A stretch of DNA of 64,000 nt from Dissulfurispira thermophila (GTDB lineage: Bacteria; Nitrospirota; Thermodesulfovibrionia; Thermodesulfovibrionales; Dissulfurispiraceae). Position numbers and translations under genes: made by a program. The stretch spans positions 682,001 to 746,000 of the forward strand of contig NZ_AP022873.1 of assembly GCF_014701235.1 (NCBI RefSeq), written 5' to 3'. How positions within the stretch are numbered: the stretch's first letter is position 1; every line of letters begins with the position of its first letter. Shown here piece by piece: positions 17,817 to 28,505 of this stretch. The notes below the pieces were generated by a model. It worked only from the letters and a program-made list of their open reading frames with translations, was not told the DNA's origin and did not search any database.

Positions 17817-18350
17817 ATGTTTCACGGGACAACTATTTTATGTGTAAGACGCAATGCAAGAGTGGCTATTGCAAGCGATGGCCAGGTAACAATGGGCAAC
17901 ACAGTATTAAAGCATAATGCCAAAAAGATAAGAAAGATGTATAATGATAAAATACTCGCAGGTTTTGCTGGGGCTACTGCTGATGCCTTTACCCTTTTCG
18001 AAAAATTCGAATCAAAGCTTGAATCATTCAGGGGAAACATCACAAGGGCTGCTGTTGAACTTGCAAAGGACTGGCGTACAGATAAGATTTTAAGAAGACT
18101 TGAGGCACTGCTTATAGTTGCTGATAATGAACATACACTCATACTTTCAGGCACAGGCGATGTCATAGAACCTGAAGATGGGGTTGCAGCTATTGGTTCA
18201 GGTGGTCCATATGCACAGGCAGCAGCAAGGGCATTGTATGAAAATACAGAGCTTCAGGCAGTAGATATAGTTAAAAAGGCTATGGATATAGCAGCAGATA
18301 TTTGCATTTATACAAATAAAAATATCGTTTTAGAAGAACTAACAAATTAA
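17817..18350 (+). CDS. hslV: ATP-dependent protease peptidase subunit HslV
   Basis: The 177-residue proteasome-beta-like threonine protease begins [12 protein letters not shown]; the first Thr of TTI becomes the N-terminal nucleophile after processing. Other features are [26 protein letters not shown] and [16 protein letters not shown]. HslV dodecamers pair with HslU to degrade misfolded and regulatory proteins in the cytoplasm. GGAGG lies 7 bases upstream. The partner hslU follows 65 bases later. Confidence 0.96.
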   Translation: MFHGTTILCVRRNARVAIASDGQVTMGNTVLKHNAKKIRKMYNDKILAGFAGATADAFTLFEKFESKLESFRGNITRAAVELAKDWRTDKILRRLEALLIVADNEHTLILSGTGDVIEPEDGVAAIGSGGPYAQAAARALYENTELQAVDIVKKAMDIAADICIYTNKNIVLEELTN

Positions 18351-18415
18351 ATATTTTGAACGGCTTGAACTTCTTGAATGATTTAAACTATTTCTACGGA
18401 GGCAAGAGGATTTAA

Positions 18416-19756
18416 ATGGACAACTTTACACCAAAGAAAATAGTAGGGGAACTTGATAAATATATTATTGGTCAAGATAATGCTAAAAAGGCAGTTGCAA
18501 TAGCTCTCAGAAATAGATGGAGGAGACAGCAGTTACCTGCAGACCTGAAAGATGAAGTATTGCCCAAAAATATCATCATGATAGGGCCAACGGGCGTTGG
18601 TAAGACAGAGATCGCAAGAAGACTTGCAAGACTTGCTAATGCACCATTTCTCAAAATAGAGGCATCGAAGTTTACAGAGGTAGGCTATGTTGGTCGTGAT
18701 GTAGAATCGATGATAAGGGATCTCACCGAGATTTCAATGAATATGGTCAAGACAGAGCACATGGAAAAGGTGCAAGAGAAGGCAAAGATACTTGCTGAAG
18801 ACAGGGTTTTAGACCTTTTATTGCCACCGCCGAGGGCATCGAGGGGGACGATCGATCAGGAGGAAGAAAAAGAAAGTTACAAAGATACAAGGGAAAGGTT
18901 GAGAAAGCAGCTCAAAGAAGGAAAGCTCGATTCAAGGTATGTGGACATTGAAGTCAAAGAAAAAATGATGCCTTTCGGTGTTATATCGAATGTTGGTCTT
19001 GAAGAATTAGAGATTAATCTAAAAGAGATGCTCGGGAGTTTTTTGCCTGAAAAGTCCAAAAGGAAAAAGGTCAAGGTGCCAGAGGCATTGTCTATGCTAA
19101 CACAAGAAGAGGCAAACAAGCTCATAGATATGGAAAAAGTTACAAAAGAGGCAATAGAAAGGGTAGAACAGACAGGAATTGTTTTTATAGATGAGATAGA
19201 CAAGGTTGCCAGCAGAGGACATGCTCATGGCCCTGATGTATCAAGAGAAGGAGTGCAGAGAGACCTGTTACCAATTGTCGAGGGATCTACTGTTGCTACA
19301 AAACATGGGCCTGTAAAAACAGAGCATATACTTTTTATTGCTGCGGGGGCATTTCATATAGCAAAGCCTTCTGATCTTATTCCAGAGCTTCAGGGAAGAT
19401 TTCCAATAAGGGTTGAGCTTGATTCCCTTGGTAAAGACGAGTTTGTGAGAATACTCACAGAACCTCATAATGCCCTGATAAAGCAGTACACTGCACTTTT
19501 GCAAACAGAGGATGTAAAACTCGAATTTACACAAGATGCTATTGATGAGATAGCAGACATTGCAGTCACTGTCAATGAAAAAACAGAGAACATAGGGGCT
19601 CGAAGACTTCATACTGTAATAGAGAAACTCCTTGAAGACATATCTTTTGATGCGCCTGAGATGAAAGGCAAAGAAATCACAATAGACAGACAATATGTAA
19701 GAGAGAAGCTTTCTGATGTAGTGAAAGATGAAGACCTCAGTAGGTATATACTTTAG
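18416..19756 (+). CDS. hslU: ATP-dependent protease ATPase subunit HslU
   Basis: The 446-residue AAA+ unfoldase has Walker A GPTGVGKT at 57-64, the pore loop GYVGRDVES, an intermediate I-domain (~110-245, rich in charge), Walker B VFIDEID near 255 and the sensor/arginine region [12 protein letters not shown]. It unfolds substrates and threads them into HslV. GGAGG precedes the ATG by about 13 bases. Its last 29 bases overlap the start of rlpA. Confidence 0.97.
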   Translation: MDNFTPKKIVGELDKYIIGQDNAKKAVAIALRNRWRRQQLPADLKDEVLPKNIIMIGPTGVGKTEIARRLARLANAPFLKIEASKFTEVGYVGRDVESMIRDLTEISMNMVKTEHMEKVQEKAKILAEDRVLDLLLPPPRASRGTIDQEEEKESYKDTRERLRKQLKEGKLDSRYVDIEVKEKMMPFGVISNVGLEELEINLKEMLGSFLPEKSKRKKVKVPEALSMLTQEEANKLIDMEKVTKEAIERVEQTGIVFIDEIDKVASRGHAHGPDVSREGVQRDLLPIVEGSTVATKHGPVKTEHILFIAAGAFHIAKPSDLIPELQGRFPIRVELDSLGKDEFVRILTEPHNALIKQYTALLQTEDVKLEFTQDAIDEIADIAVTVNEKTENIGARRLHTVIEKLLEDISFDAPEMKGKEITIDRQYVREKLSDVVKDEDLSRYIL

Positions 19757-20534
19757 TGGCGAAAGGCAAAGGGCAAAAGGCAAAGGGCAAAAAGCGAAAA
19801 CCCTTTTACTATTTACCTCTTGCCTCTTACTTCTTGCCTTTTGCCTTGTCTCTTGCAGTGCTGCACGATATGAGACAATCCCTGTGACACCTTCGGTTAC
19901 GCCATCTGAAAAAGCTCAAGACAGAGGTCAGAATTCTCAGGAATTTGAGGCATTCAAAGGAGACAAAAGAAAGGTTGTGGCATCATGGTATGGTCCTGAT
20001 TTTCACGGCAGACCGACATCATCAGGTGAATTATTTAATATGTATGCATTAACCTGTGCGCACAAAGAATATCCATTTGGGACAAAACTAAAGGTTATAA
20101 ATCCACAGAATAACAAGGATGTGGAGTGCATTGTAAATGACAGGGGACCTTTTATTCCAGGCCGTGACCTCGACCTCTCTTATGCAGCAGCAAAAAAAAT
20201 AGATCTCATAGGACCTGGCACGGGCACTGTAGTAATAGAACCTGTTGGAAGGGATTTAAGGTATGTGAAATATGTTAGATATGGGGCATATAGTGGTACG
20301 GTTACGATTCAAGTAGGGTCTTTCAAAGATGAGGACAATGCAAAGAGACTTAAGATGGCGCTTGACTTGAATCATAGGAATGTCTATATAATGGAGGCAA
20401 ATATTGGAGGTGTAAAGTATTACAGGGTAAGGATTGGTAAGTTTAATAACAAGGCTGATGCGCAGAAAATAGGAAATGCACTTGCCAACGAAGGATATAA
20501 TGTGCTGATAACAAAGTTCGAGCAACAGATATGA
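19728..20534 (+). CDS. rlpA: RlpA-like septal ring lytic transglycosylase, lipoprotein
   Basis: The 268-residue protein has a type II signal peptide with lipobox LVSC (Cys43), a double-psi beta-barrel domain ([18 protein letters not shown]...[19 protein letters not shown]) and a C-terminal SPOR domain ([17 protein letters not shown]). RlpA cleaves peptide-free glycan strands at the septum and binds denuded glycan by SPOR. Residues ~11-45, meaning the whole basic n-region and hydrophobic core, are encoded by a word repeat: GGCAAAG words followed by complementary CTTGCC words. The start overlaps hslU and the end overlaps argB by 4 bases. Confidence 0.88.
   Translation: MKTSVGIYFSGERQRAKGKGQKAKTLLLFTSCLLLLAFCLVSCSAARYETIPVTPSVTPSEKAQDRGQNSQEFEAFKGDKRKVVASWYGPDFHGRPTSSGELFNMYALTCAHKEYPFGTKLKVINPQNNKDVECIVNDRGPFIPGRDLDLSYAAAKKIDLIGPGTGTVVIEPVGRDLRYVKYVRYGAYSGTVTIQVGSFKDEDNAKRLKMALDLNHRNVYIMEANIGGVKYYRVRIGKFNNKADAQKIGNALANEGYNVLITKFEQQI
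19757..19858 (+). repeat. GGCAAAG/CTTGCC word repeat encoding the RlpA signal peptide
   Basis: GGCAAAGGGCAAAAGGCAA-type words (19757-19797) are followed by the complementary words TTGCCTCTTACTTCTTGCC (to about 19855). The two halves can form a long hairpin in the mRNA. The 19-base string GGCAAAGGGCAAAAGGCAA recurs in bioD near 51050. Confidence 0.8.
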
Positions 20535-21424
20535 AAAAACTTATCGAAAAGGCAAATATACTTATTGAAGCATTGCCGTATATTCGTAATTTTTACGGAA
20601 AGACATTTGTCATAAAATACGGCGGGGCTGCGCAGATCGAAGAAGACCTGAAAGATTCATTTGCACAGGATATAGTGCTTCTGAATTTCATAGGCATTAA
20701 ACCTATAATTGTTCACGGCGGAGGTCCTAAAATCAGTGCAACAATGAAGAAGATGGGCAAAGAGCCTGTATTCATTCATGGCCAACGTATAACAGACAGA
20801 GAGACTATGGATATTGTCGAGATGGTGCTCGGAGGGCTTATCAATAAAGAGATTGTTGCCTTGATAAACAATCATGGAGGCAAGGCAGTAGGATTGAGCG
20901 GTAAAGATGGGGGGCTTATAAAGGCAAAGAAGAAAGTCATAAAGAAGGCTACCAATAGAGGAGACGAAGAGATAATAGACATTGGATTGGTTGGTGAGGT
21001 CGAGTCAGTTGATCCTGAAATACTGAATTCACTTCAAAGGGATAGTTTTATACCTGTTATCTCACCTATTGGCGTTGGAAGTAAAGGAGAGGCATTTAAT
21101 ATCAATGCAGATTATGTTGCATCTGCTATTGCCTCTGCTTTGAAGGCAGAAAAGCTCATTCTCCTTACAGATGTGCCGGGGATAAAAGATAAAAATGACA
21201 ATGTAATGTCATCTATTCATAAAAAAGACATCAAAAAGCTAATTGATGACAGCACTATTTCAGGAGGTATGCTTCCAAAGGTTCAGGCATGCACCTGCGC
21301 ATTGGATGGCGGCGTAAAGAAAACTCACATAGTTGACGGCAGAATTTCTCATTGTCTCTTGCTTGAGATATTTACAAAAGAGGGAATAGGGACAGAGATA
21401 GTAGGCTCATGCCTGTCAACATGA
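20531..21424 (+). CDS. argB: acetylglutamate kinase
   Basis: Phosphorylates N-acetylglutamate, the second step of arginine synthesis. The 297-residue amino-acid-kinase-fold protein has FVIKYGGAA, the HGGGP nucleotide loop ([11 protein letters not shown]), [18 protein letters not shown] and LLTDVPGI, with the C-terminal [10 protein letters not shown]. The N-terminal segment is of the type found in arginine-inhibitable hexameric enzymes, an inference. The ATG overlaps the rlpA stop. No other arginine genes are in the window. The 3' end abuts the truncated end of nfo. Confidence 0.96.
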   Translation: MKKLIEKANILIEALPYIRNFYGKTFVIKYGGAAQIEEDLKDSFAQDIVLLNFIGIKPIIVHGGGPKISATMKKMGKEPVFIHGQRITDRETMDIVEMVLGGLINKEIVALINNHGGKAVGLSGKDGGLIKAKKKVIKKATNRGDEEIIDIGLVGEVESVDPEILNSLQRDSFIPVISPIGVGSKGEAFNINADYVASAIASALKAEKLILLTDVPGIKDKNDNVMSSIHKKDIKKLIDDSTISGGMLPKVQACTCALDGGVKKTHIVDGRISHCLLLEIFTKEGIGTEIVGSCLST

Positions 21425-22108
21425 GAACTGTGGCCTTTTTTTTGAATCATTAAGATGGATGAGTTTTATATTGTTCAATCCGATATGCTTTTCTATTTCT
21501 TTTATAAGCCCTGATAAACCCTTTTCATCTTTTATGTCATATCCTGCTGCAAAGGCATGGCATGTATCGATTACTACTCCTCCTATAAGAGGACTGCCTG
21601 TCCTGTCTATAATCTCAGCAATGTCTTTTATGTGTGATGATATGTCTCCCCTCTCTCCGGCAGTATTTTCAAGCAGGAGCTTTGATCTCCATTCTTTTCC
21701 CCTTGCAACTCTTTTAAGTGCCTCTATAGCCCTTTTACGGCCGACTTCTTCTGAATCCTGCGATGCACTCCCTGTATGGAGTATCACATAATCAGCATCC
21801 AACAAGTCTGCAATATTCATTTCTTGAATCAACAGACTTATTGATTTTTCGAGTATGCCATTATCCGAAGCAGCCAAATTTATGAGATATGATGTGTGAA
21901 TAAAAACCGGATTTATATCATAGGACTTTCGCCATTCCTTAAATTGCATGATGTAATCGGAAGGTATTTCCCTGATCAGCCACTGCCTCGGATTATGCGA
22001 AAATATCTGGATAGTGTTGCATCCAAGTTCCCTTGCCCTCTCAATGGATAAATGAATCCCGCCTGCTATTGATGTATGAACTCCGAGCCTTCTAATCAAC
22101 TTTGACAT
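21416..22108 (-). pseudogene. nfo: endonuclease IV, C-terminally truncated
   Basis: Endonuclease IV is a trinuclear-zinc AP endonuclease of base-excision repair, usually 275-285 residues. Here 230 residues match well (GVHTSIAGGIHLSIERA, FIHTSYLINLAA, VILHTGSA, LLLENTAGE, VVIDTCHAFAAGYD, IKLIHLNDSKK) but the protein then ends in RPQFSC*. The normal continuation with DRHEHIG and the final Glu, which supplies zinc ligands, is missing. The end overlaps the argB 3' end by 9 bases, so a deletion joined the two genes. Probably inactive. Confidence 0.85.
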
Positions 22109-22141
22109 ATGCTAATATACAATAAACAAAAACGGACTTTC

Positions 22142-22441
22142 ATGGAAAACTCTATGAAGACATGGACACATCCAGGAGGCAAGCTCAGGGAACTCGGCGC
22201 TGAATCATTGACCGATGCAGAGCTTTTATCAATTCTTATTTCAACAGGCACAAAAGGCAAGTCAGCAGAAGAAATTGCAAAGGAAATACTTGATAAGTTC
22301 GGCTCTTTCAAAGGAATGGCAAACCAGCCATTAGAGAAGTTTCTTCAGTTCAAAGGGCTTGGAGATGTAAAGATTATCAGGATTGCAGCGGCATTTGAGA
22401 TCGCAAGAAGGATTGTAAAGCAGGTGATAGAGGAAAAATGA
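22142..22441 (+). pseudogene. radC: RadC N-terminal domain stub (UPF0758)
   Basis: The ~100 residues match only the helix-hairpin-helix N-terminal part of RadC/UPF0758 (LRELGAESLTDAELLSILISTGTKGKSAEEIAKEIL...FKGLGDVKIIRIAAAFEIARR). The C-terminal MPN/JAB metalloprotease-like domain (HxHPSG) is absent. The last codons overlap the start of the adjacent restriction-modification gene (ATGA). Either the RM gene replaced the rest of radC, or the stub is a free-standing helical protein translated with it. The start is ambiguous: ATG 22142, 22154 or an upstream codon at 22109. Confidence 0.7.
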
Positions 22442-25242
22442 AGAAATCCAAACTCACAGAAAAATCTATCAGAGTCGCAAGTCCTTTCGATATCGCATCT
22501 CACAAGACCGAGCGCACTGCCAACCAGAAGCTGGTTGAGTGGATAAACCAGATAATCAAAGACAGACATTTGCCTCTTGGAATCGCCGAACAGGAAACCG
22601 TAGGCGTTGACAGAAAACAGCCTGATATTATTATCTATGAAAGTTTAAGAAGCGAGAAAGTATTATGTGTCATTGAATTGAAACCACCTTATTTCAGTGC
22701 CTTTGACGAAGCTGAATTAAAGAAGCCAGCATGGGAAAAGGCAAACAAAAGAAAGGCAAGATATTTTGCGACCTCTAATTTCCAATGGCTCATCTGGTTC
22801 AGCACAGAAAAGACAAATAAAATGGAGCCGGAAGAAAGGCAGGTTATTGATAAATTCCATCTCTCCAGCATTGAAAATCTTGACGACATTGAAGATGTAA
22901 GGTTTAAAAACCCCATAATTAAAGGTATCGAGAGATTTCTTGAAGAACTTGTCAATGTCCACACAGGGATAAAGCCTGAGCCTTTATTGCCGATTGATGA
23001 TTTCCTGATATTCAGACTTCAGGAAAAGATTTATCGCCTATCGAGGTATTACAAGCCAATCATAAGAGACGAAACCCATAAGGATGTAAAGTTCTCTCAT
23101 CGTTTTAAGAAATGGTTTATTGAGCAACAGTGGGCCTTTACTTATTCTGACAGTGATTTTGAGAAGGCAGCAAGACAGACAGCATACCTGCTTGTAAACA
23201 AAATCCTGTTTTATAACCTTCTCCAGTCCAAAAGGCCGGGAGAGCTTGATCCTATCTCTATTCCAGATGACCTTACAAAAGGAGGGCTTCTTCAGGTAAA
23301 TCTTCAGGCATATTTTGATTATGTCCTGAAAAACATAGATTATGAGACAATCTACAGCACTGACTTTATTGACCAGATAGCCTTCCCTGATAACAGGGCT
23401 GTTGTCGAGGAGATAAAAGAACTTATAAAGATTCTCAAAAGGTATGACTTCTCAAAGATAGGTTTTGACATTATAGGAAGGATTTTTGAGAGATTAATAC
23501 CGCAGGAAGAAAGACATAACTTAGGTCAATATTTCACAAGCTCTGATATTGTAGACCTCATCCTCGGCTTTTGCATTAGACACGAAAATGACACTGTTCT
23601 TGACCCCTCATGCGGTGCAGGGACTTTTCTTGTAAGGGCATACCAGCATAAAAAACTGATGAACCTCCGCAAGCCCCATCAGGAAATCTTGAAGACACTC
23701 TGGGGTGTAGATATTGCAAAATTCCCGACCCATCTTGCGACAATAAACCTTGCTGTGAATGACCTTTCAGTGGATGAGAACTATCCTCAGATAATCAATG
23801 ATGATTTCTTCAACCTATCCCCAATAGAAAAAATTGGCGGTGAGGAAGTTCGGAAAAAGGAGCTTTCAACTCTCAGCGGCAAAAAGGTTCTAATACCTTA
23901 TCCGAAAACAGTTGACTGCATCGTCGGAAATCCCCCGTACACAAGGCAGGAAGAGATCGCGGAGATTTCAGGACTTGAGGCTTATAAGGAAAATCTTATA
24001 GAAAAAGCCCTCTATGATGAAAGAAGAAAGCTTGCTGATATATCAAAGAGGGCTGGTATTCACGCGTATTTCTTTGTGCACGGGACAAAGTTTTTGAAAG
24101 AAGGCGGGCGCTTCGGTTTTATTGTTTCAAACTCATGGATGGATGTTGACTATGGAAAAGGGCTTCAAGAGTTATTTTTAAGGCATTATAAAATCATCGC
24201 AATAATTGAATCAAAAGTTGAACGGTGGTTTGAAGATGCCGATGTAAATACCTGCATTATTATCCTTGAAAAATGCAAAGACCAGAAAGAAAGAGATGAA
24301 AGCCTTGTGAGGTTTGTATATCTTTTTAAACCCTTGCGCCATTTTATTCCGCCTGCCCATGATATGTGGGAAAAACAGAAGAGACGGTTTGACGCCATAG
24401 ATAATCTTAAAAAGACAATTCTCTATCACAATGACTTTTACCAGAATGATGAACTCAGGATTTATCCCAAAAAACAGAGCGAACTATGGGAAGAAGGTTT
24501 TGATGTAGAATCAGGCAAATACACAGGCTCTAAATGGGGCAAGTATCTGAGAGCACCAGAGATATTTTTTAAGATACTTGAAAAAGGCAAGGATAAACTT
24601 GTGCCTTTGAAAGAGATAGCTGATATAAGGAGAGGCTTTACGACAGGGGCAGATGAGTTTTTTTATTTAACAGAAACTGAGATAAAACAAAGAGGAATTG
24701 AGAAGCAATTCTGGACACATAAAGATATAGATGGCAAAATAGTTCCGAATAGAATAATAATCGGACCAAGAGATGCCGATAGTATTGTAATTAACCCAGA
24801 AAAACTAAAGAAAATAGTTTTATTAATAAATGCTGACAAATCTGAACTAAAGAGCAAAAAAATTCTTTCTTACATAAGGCACGGAGAACGGCGAGGCTTT
24901 CATGTAAGGTCAACCTGTAGCTCAAGGGCGTTGTGGTATCAACTTGAATATAGAGAGCCATGGCCAATATTGTTTCCAAAGATTCATTTCGACAGACAAA
25001 CAGTAATCGCAAATAAATATGGCGTTCAGGTTAATTGCAATCTTTACGAATTAAAACCTAAGAAGAAAAGGAACAACTTAGCCCTCTTATGTTTTCTGTT
25101 ATCTACTCCATGTGTTTTGTTTAAGGAACTTTTAGGTCGTGTAAATCTTGGAGAAGGAGCTTTAAAAACAGAAATTATAGATATTGAAAAATTGTATATA
25201 CCAAAAGATTTCTCAAAAGATATTTTGAAGTCTCTCAGAAAA

Positions 25243-25248
25243 CTTGCT
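25243..25248 (+). repeat. IS21 target-site duplication, left copy
   Basis: CTTGCT immediately precedes the IS end TGTAGAT and is repeated immediately after the other end at 27702-27707. Confidence 0.92.
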
Positions 25249-25358
25249 TGTAGATCGTAAAATACAATTGACCCCTGATCGGCATATAAAAATGACCCCC
25301 TGCAATACTATAATCTCCTTTCAAATAAACAGGGAAAGGAGAAGAAGGGGTGATAAGC

Positions 25359-26843
25359 ATGTATAAGTGGCAGCAGGTAAGGGTATTAAGGCAGAAGGGT
25401 GAGACCATTAAGGGGATAGCGAGGCAGTTGAAGCTATCGAGGAACACGGTGAGGAAGTATCTGAGGAAGGATGAACCTCCGCAATTCAAAGCAAGGCAGT
25501 ATGAAAGGCTACTTGACCCTTATGAGGAAGTGATAAAGGAAATGCTCAAAAAGGGCTTCATTGGCACGAGGATATACAATGAGCTCAAGGAACAGGGCTA
25601 CGGAGGCTCTCTTTCCTCTGTGCATCGTTATCTGTCAGGGATAAGGGAAGGAGAACGGGTCAAGACCCTGGCAACAACGAGGGTAGAGACCTCCCCTGGC
25701 AAACAGATGCAGTATGACTGGAAGGAATGGATGCTTCCTGTAAATGGCAGACCTGTAAAGGTCTACATCCATGAGATAATCTTAAGCTACAGCAGGAAGA
25801 AATATTATTGCAGTTCCTTAAGCATCACCACAGCGGATATAATCAGGGCGATAGCGAGTGCAATAGAGTATTTTGGGGGCATTGCTGAAGAGATTGTTAT
25901 AGACAATCCCAGACAGATGGTCATTGCTCACAACAACAACGGTGTTATTCGGTATAACGATGAGTTTTTGAGGTTCTGCGGACTTTATGGTATTGATACA
26001 GTCCCGTGCAGACCCTATCGGGCAAGGACAAAGGGGAAGGTAGAGAGGCCCTTTTATTACATTCAGGAGCATCTTCTCAAGGGACTTGAGGTAGAAGGCA
26101 TTGCACGGTTTGATGGGCTTCTGTATGACTTTACAGAAAGATACAATAAAAGGACACACAGTGACCTCGGAGAGAGCCCTGAAGAGAGGTTCATGCGTGA
26201 TGAAAAACCTCTTCTAAGACCGATACCTGAGGTAGAGCCTGCTGAAATCTTCCCGAAGGAGATACGGAGCGTAACGAATGACGGCTACATAAGCTGGGCT
26301 GGTGCATTATACCCTGTGCCCATGAAGCATTGTCTCAGGCAGGTAAAGATAGAGACCCTTTTTGGAAAGACCCTTAAGGTCTATTCAATGGATGGCAGTA
26401 TCATAGCAGAACATGACATAAGGGTAAGTGACAGGCACAAAAGGCCTGTACATCCAGAACATGAACAGCTCAACAGGGAATATAGGGAGAGGAAAGGGGC
26501 ATACAGGTCTGAAACTCTTAAAAGATTCAAAGAGGCATTCAAACAGCAGGGAGAGGTCTTCATAGAAGGCTTAAAGAAGACAGTCAGTGCCAACATGTAC
26601 TGGCATATAGAAGAGATACTGAAACTCACAGAGATTTACACTGCCGAGGACATAACAGCCGCCATGAAGGAGTGCATTGAATGCGGCTCATACCACAAAA
26701 ACAGCATAAAGAGGCTTCTTAAAAGCAAGACCCCTGGAGAACCTCTAATAGAGAACATAAACAACCCCTGTATTGCACGCTCCATTAACATAACGAGACC
26801 CCTTTCAGCATACAGGGTTATGGAAAAGGAGGTTCTGGCATGA
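25359..26843 (+). CDS. istA: IS21 transposase IstA
   Basis: About 494 residues. An N-terminal helix-turn-helix (LRQKGETIKGIARQLKLSRNTVRKYL) binds the IS ends. A DDE integrase core follows: first Asp in MQYDWKEW (~residue 120), second in EEIVIDNPRQMV, Glu in KGKVERPFYYIQEHL. It joins IS ends to target DNA with help of IstB. GGGGTG lies 6 bases before ATG 25359; a GTG at 25350 is the alternative start. The stop overlaps the istB start, so the two are translationally coupled. Confidence 0.93.
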   Translation: MYKWQQVRVLRQKGETIKGIARQLKLSRNTVRKYLRKDEPPQFKARQYERLLDPYEEVIKEMLKKGFIGTRIYNELKEQGYGGSLSSVHRYLSGIREGERVKTLATTRVETSPGKQMQYDWKEWMLPVNGRPVKVYIHEIILSYSRKKYYCSSLSITTADIIRAIASAIEYFGGIAEEIVIDNPRQMVIAHNNNGVIRYNDEFLRFCGLYGIDTVPCRPYRARTKGKVERPFYYIQEHLLKGLEVEGIARFDGLLYDFTERYNKRTHSDLGESPEERFMRDEKPLLRPIPEVEPAEIFPKEIRSVTNDGYISWAGALYPVPMKHCLRQVKIETLFGKTLKVYSMDGSIIAEHDIRVSDRHKRPVHPEHEQLNREYRERKGAYRSETLKRFKEAFKQQGEVFIEGLKKTVSANMYWHIEEILKLTEIYTAEDITAAMKECIECGSYHKNSIKRLLKSKTPGEPLIENINNPCIARSINITRPLSAYRVMEKEVLA

Positions 26844-27589
26844 CAGAGCTGAACAGACAGATAGAGAGTCACATGAGGTCATTGAAGCTCAAAGGCATGA
26901 TAACTGCCTACAGAGACCTCTCAGAGAGGGCATCAAAGAGCAACCTCAGATATGAAGAATACCTTGCCCTGTTACTTGAGGCAGAGGTAAAGAGGAAGAC
27001 AGAAAGCTCAATAAAGGCAAAGATGGCAAAGAGCAGACTTCCCTACATAAAGACCATTGAGGAATTTGACTTCAGCTTCCAGCCGGGCCTCAGAGACAAA
27101 GAAGTAATAAAGCTCAGCAGCCTTGAATTCATAGCTCAAAAGGCAAATGTGATATTCCTCGGTCCTCCCGGGGTAGGCAAAACCCATCTCTCCGTAGGGC
27201 TTGCCATAAAGGCATGCACAGCAAGGCTCAGGGTGCTCTTTATGACAGCCCAGGGACTCATAGAAGACCTCATGCTCTCAAAGAGACAGGGAAACCTTGT
27301 AGAAAGACTCCTCTTTTACTCAAGGCTCCACCTGCTGATAATAGATGAACTGGGCTACATGCCGATAACGAGAGAGCAGGCAAATCTCCTGTTTCAACTC
27401 ATCTCAATGAGATACGAAAAAGGCTCAATAATCCTTACAAGCAACTACAACTTTGACGAATGGGGAAAGGTATTTGAAGACCCTGTTGTAGCCTCAGCCA
27501 TAATAGACAGAGTTGTGCATCATGCAAGCATATTCTATATAAGTGGAGAAAGCTACAGACTGAAGAACAAATTGAAGAAGGCAAATTGA
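26840..27589 (+). CDS. istB: IS21 helper ATPase IstB
   Basis: The 249-residue DnaA/DnaC-like AAA+ ATPase has Walker A GPPGVGKTH and Walker B LLIIDELGYMP, with an N-terminal helical segment (MRSLKLKGMITAYRDLSERA). It assembles on target DNA and stimulates IstA. ATG overlaps the istA stop by 4 bases. Confidence 0.95.
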   Translation: MTELNRQIESHMRSLKLKGMITAYRDLSERASKSNLRYEEYLALLLEAEVKRKTESSIKAKMAKSRLPYIKTIEEFDFSFQPGLRDKEVIKLSSLEFIAQKANVIFLGPPGVGKTHLSVGLAIKACTARLRVLFMTAQGLIEDLMLSKRQGNLVERLLFYSRLHLLIIDELGYMPITREQANLLFQLISMRYEKGSIILTSNYNFDEWGKVFEDPVVASAIIDRVVHHASIFYISGESYRLKNKLKKAN

Positions 27590-27701
27590 ATGGATTGGAA
27601 GAAGGGCAGAAAAGTTAAGAAATCAAATAGTGCCGTTTTTAACGGCAAAAGGGGGTCAATTTTATTTGCATAAAAGGGGTCAAATGTGTTGACAATCTAC
27701 A

Positions 27702-27707
27702 CTTGCT
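27702..27707 (+). repeat. IS21 target-site duplication, right copy
   Basis: CTTGCT follows the right end ...CTACA and re-enters the interrupted restriction-gene frame (L-A-K-K-Y-E-D). Confidence 0.92.
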
Positions 27708-28468
27708 AAAAAATATGAAGATGCACCTATAAAATCTATCTTTGAAGAATTAAATGCAAGGCATCCTGACGAAGTTGCTCTTGAAAAAGTTAATCCAGCC
27801 CGCCGTGAGCTGGACAAGATAATAATGGGAGATATTCTCGGCTTAAAAGAAGATGAGCAGCTTGAGGTTTACAGGGCTGTTGTTGATCTTGTGAAGTCAA
27901 GGATTGAAAAAGCAAAAAGCATCGCTAAAAAAGGAAAGACAAAGGAAGGGCTTGATATTGAGCTTCTGACAAAAACAATCAAAGAAAAACTTGGCGATAA
28001 GCTCCTCGGACATTTCTATACAGAAAAGATCCTCAGTCAGAAAAATTTAAAAACAGTTAAGCTTTTTCATCCGACAAAAGACATTCATATTAAAAATGAA
28101 CTGTTTGGCTGGCGTCTATCTTCCGGCAAAGACCATATAGACTGCCAGAGTGAAGCCGAAGCAGAGTATCTGAAGATATGGCTTGAATCGGGACTTGAGG
28201 AGGTAAAAGTCCCAAAAGATGAATCTTATCTAATAAAAATTCTTCCAGAACTTAAAGCCCTTAAAGAAAAAATAGACCGGATAATCTCAGAGCACATCTC
28301 CACAATCACAAGCCAGAAATTGCAGAAAAAGATTTTACAGAAATTGCAGGGGGAGTTGTTTGAATGAAAATGAGGGGAATTGAGGGATCGTCTTTGCCCC
28401 CTTTTAACCTGACTGCAATGCTTGGTGTAAAGAAAACCTAATAAACCAAAAGATCGTAGCCACTTTCC

Positions 28469-28498
28469 TTGACAATAAAACTCCTTTAGTGGTAATTT
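28469..28498 (+). promoter_or_regulatory. ileS promoter, apparently leaderless
   Basis: TTGACA (28469-28474), an 18-base spacer and TAATTT (28493-28498). The ATG at 28506 follows 7 bases later, which is where transcription would begin. No Shine-Dalgarno is present between. The upstream 28368-28468 shows nothing else recognisable. Confidence 0.6.
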
Positions 28499-28505
28499 TT
28501 CTGTT

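Larger units (their letters stand above)
25249..27701 (+). mobile_element. complete IS21-family insertion sequence (2453 bp)
   Basis: Ends are TGTAGATCG... on the left and ...AATCTACA on the right; read inward both begin TGTAGAT and reach TTGACCCC about 20 bases in. Subterminal TTGACCCC/ATGACCCCC motifs are repeated at both ends (about 25269-25303 and 27651-27684), the multiple transposase-binding sites typical of IS21. The element carries istA and istB with a 4-bp overlap and is bracketed by the 6-bp duplication CTTGCT. Both genes look intact and the duplication is perfect, so the insertion is probably recent. Confidence 0.95.
22438..28367 (+). pseudogene. single-chain type IIG restriction-modification gene split by IS21
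   Basis: Residues 1-~937 lie at 22438-25248 and the C-terminus at 27702-28367. Joined at the CTTGCT duplication the frame runs LRKLA-KKYEDAPIKSIFEEL, giving about 1156 residues. The N-terminus is a PD-(D/E)xK nuclease (Asp63, Glu80, Lys82 in VIELK). Then come an Eco57I-like N6-adenine methylase (GQYFTSSDIVDLIL, DPSCGAGTF near 389, NPPYTRQEE near 497) and a specificity region. The interruption removes ~220 C-terminal residues and adds CRS*, so the enzyme is probably dead, though the nuclease and methylase cores precede the break. It starts at the radC stub stop. Confidence 0.9.

Noticed and set aside
18001-18015. TTCGAATC as a tRNA T-loop
   Set aside because: It lies in the hslV coding sequence, and no acceptor or anticodon stem surrounds it.
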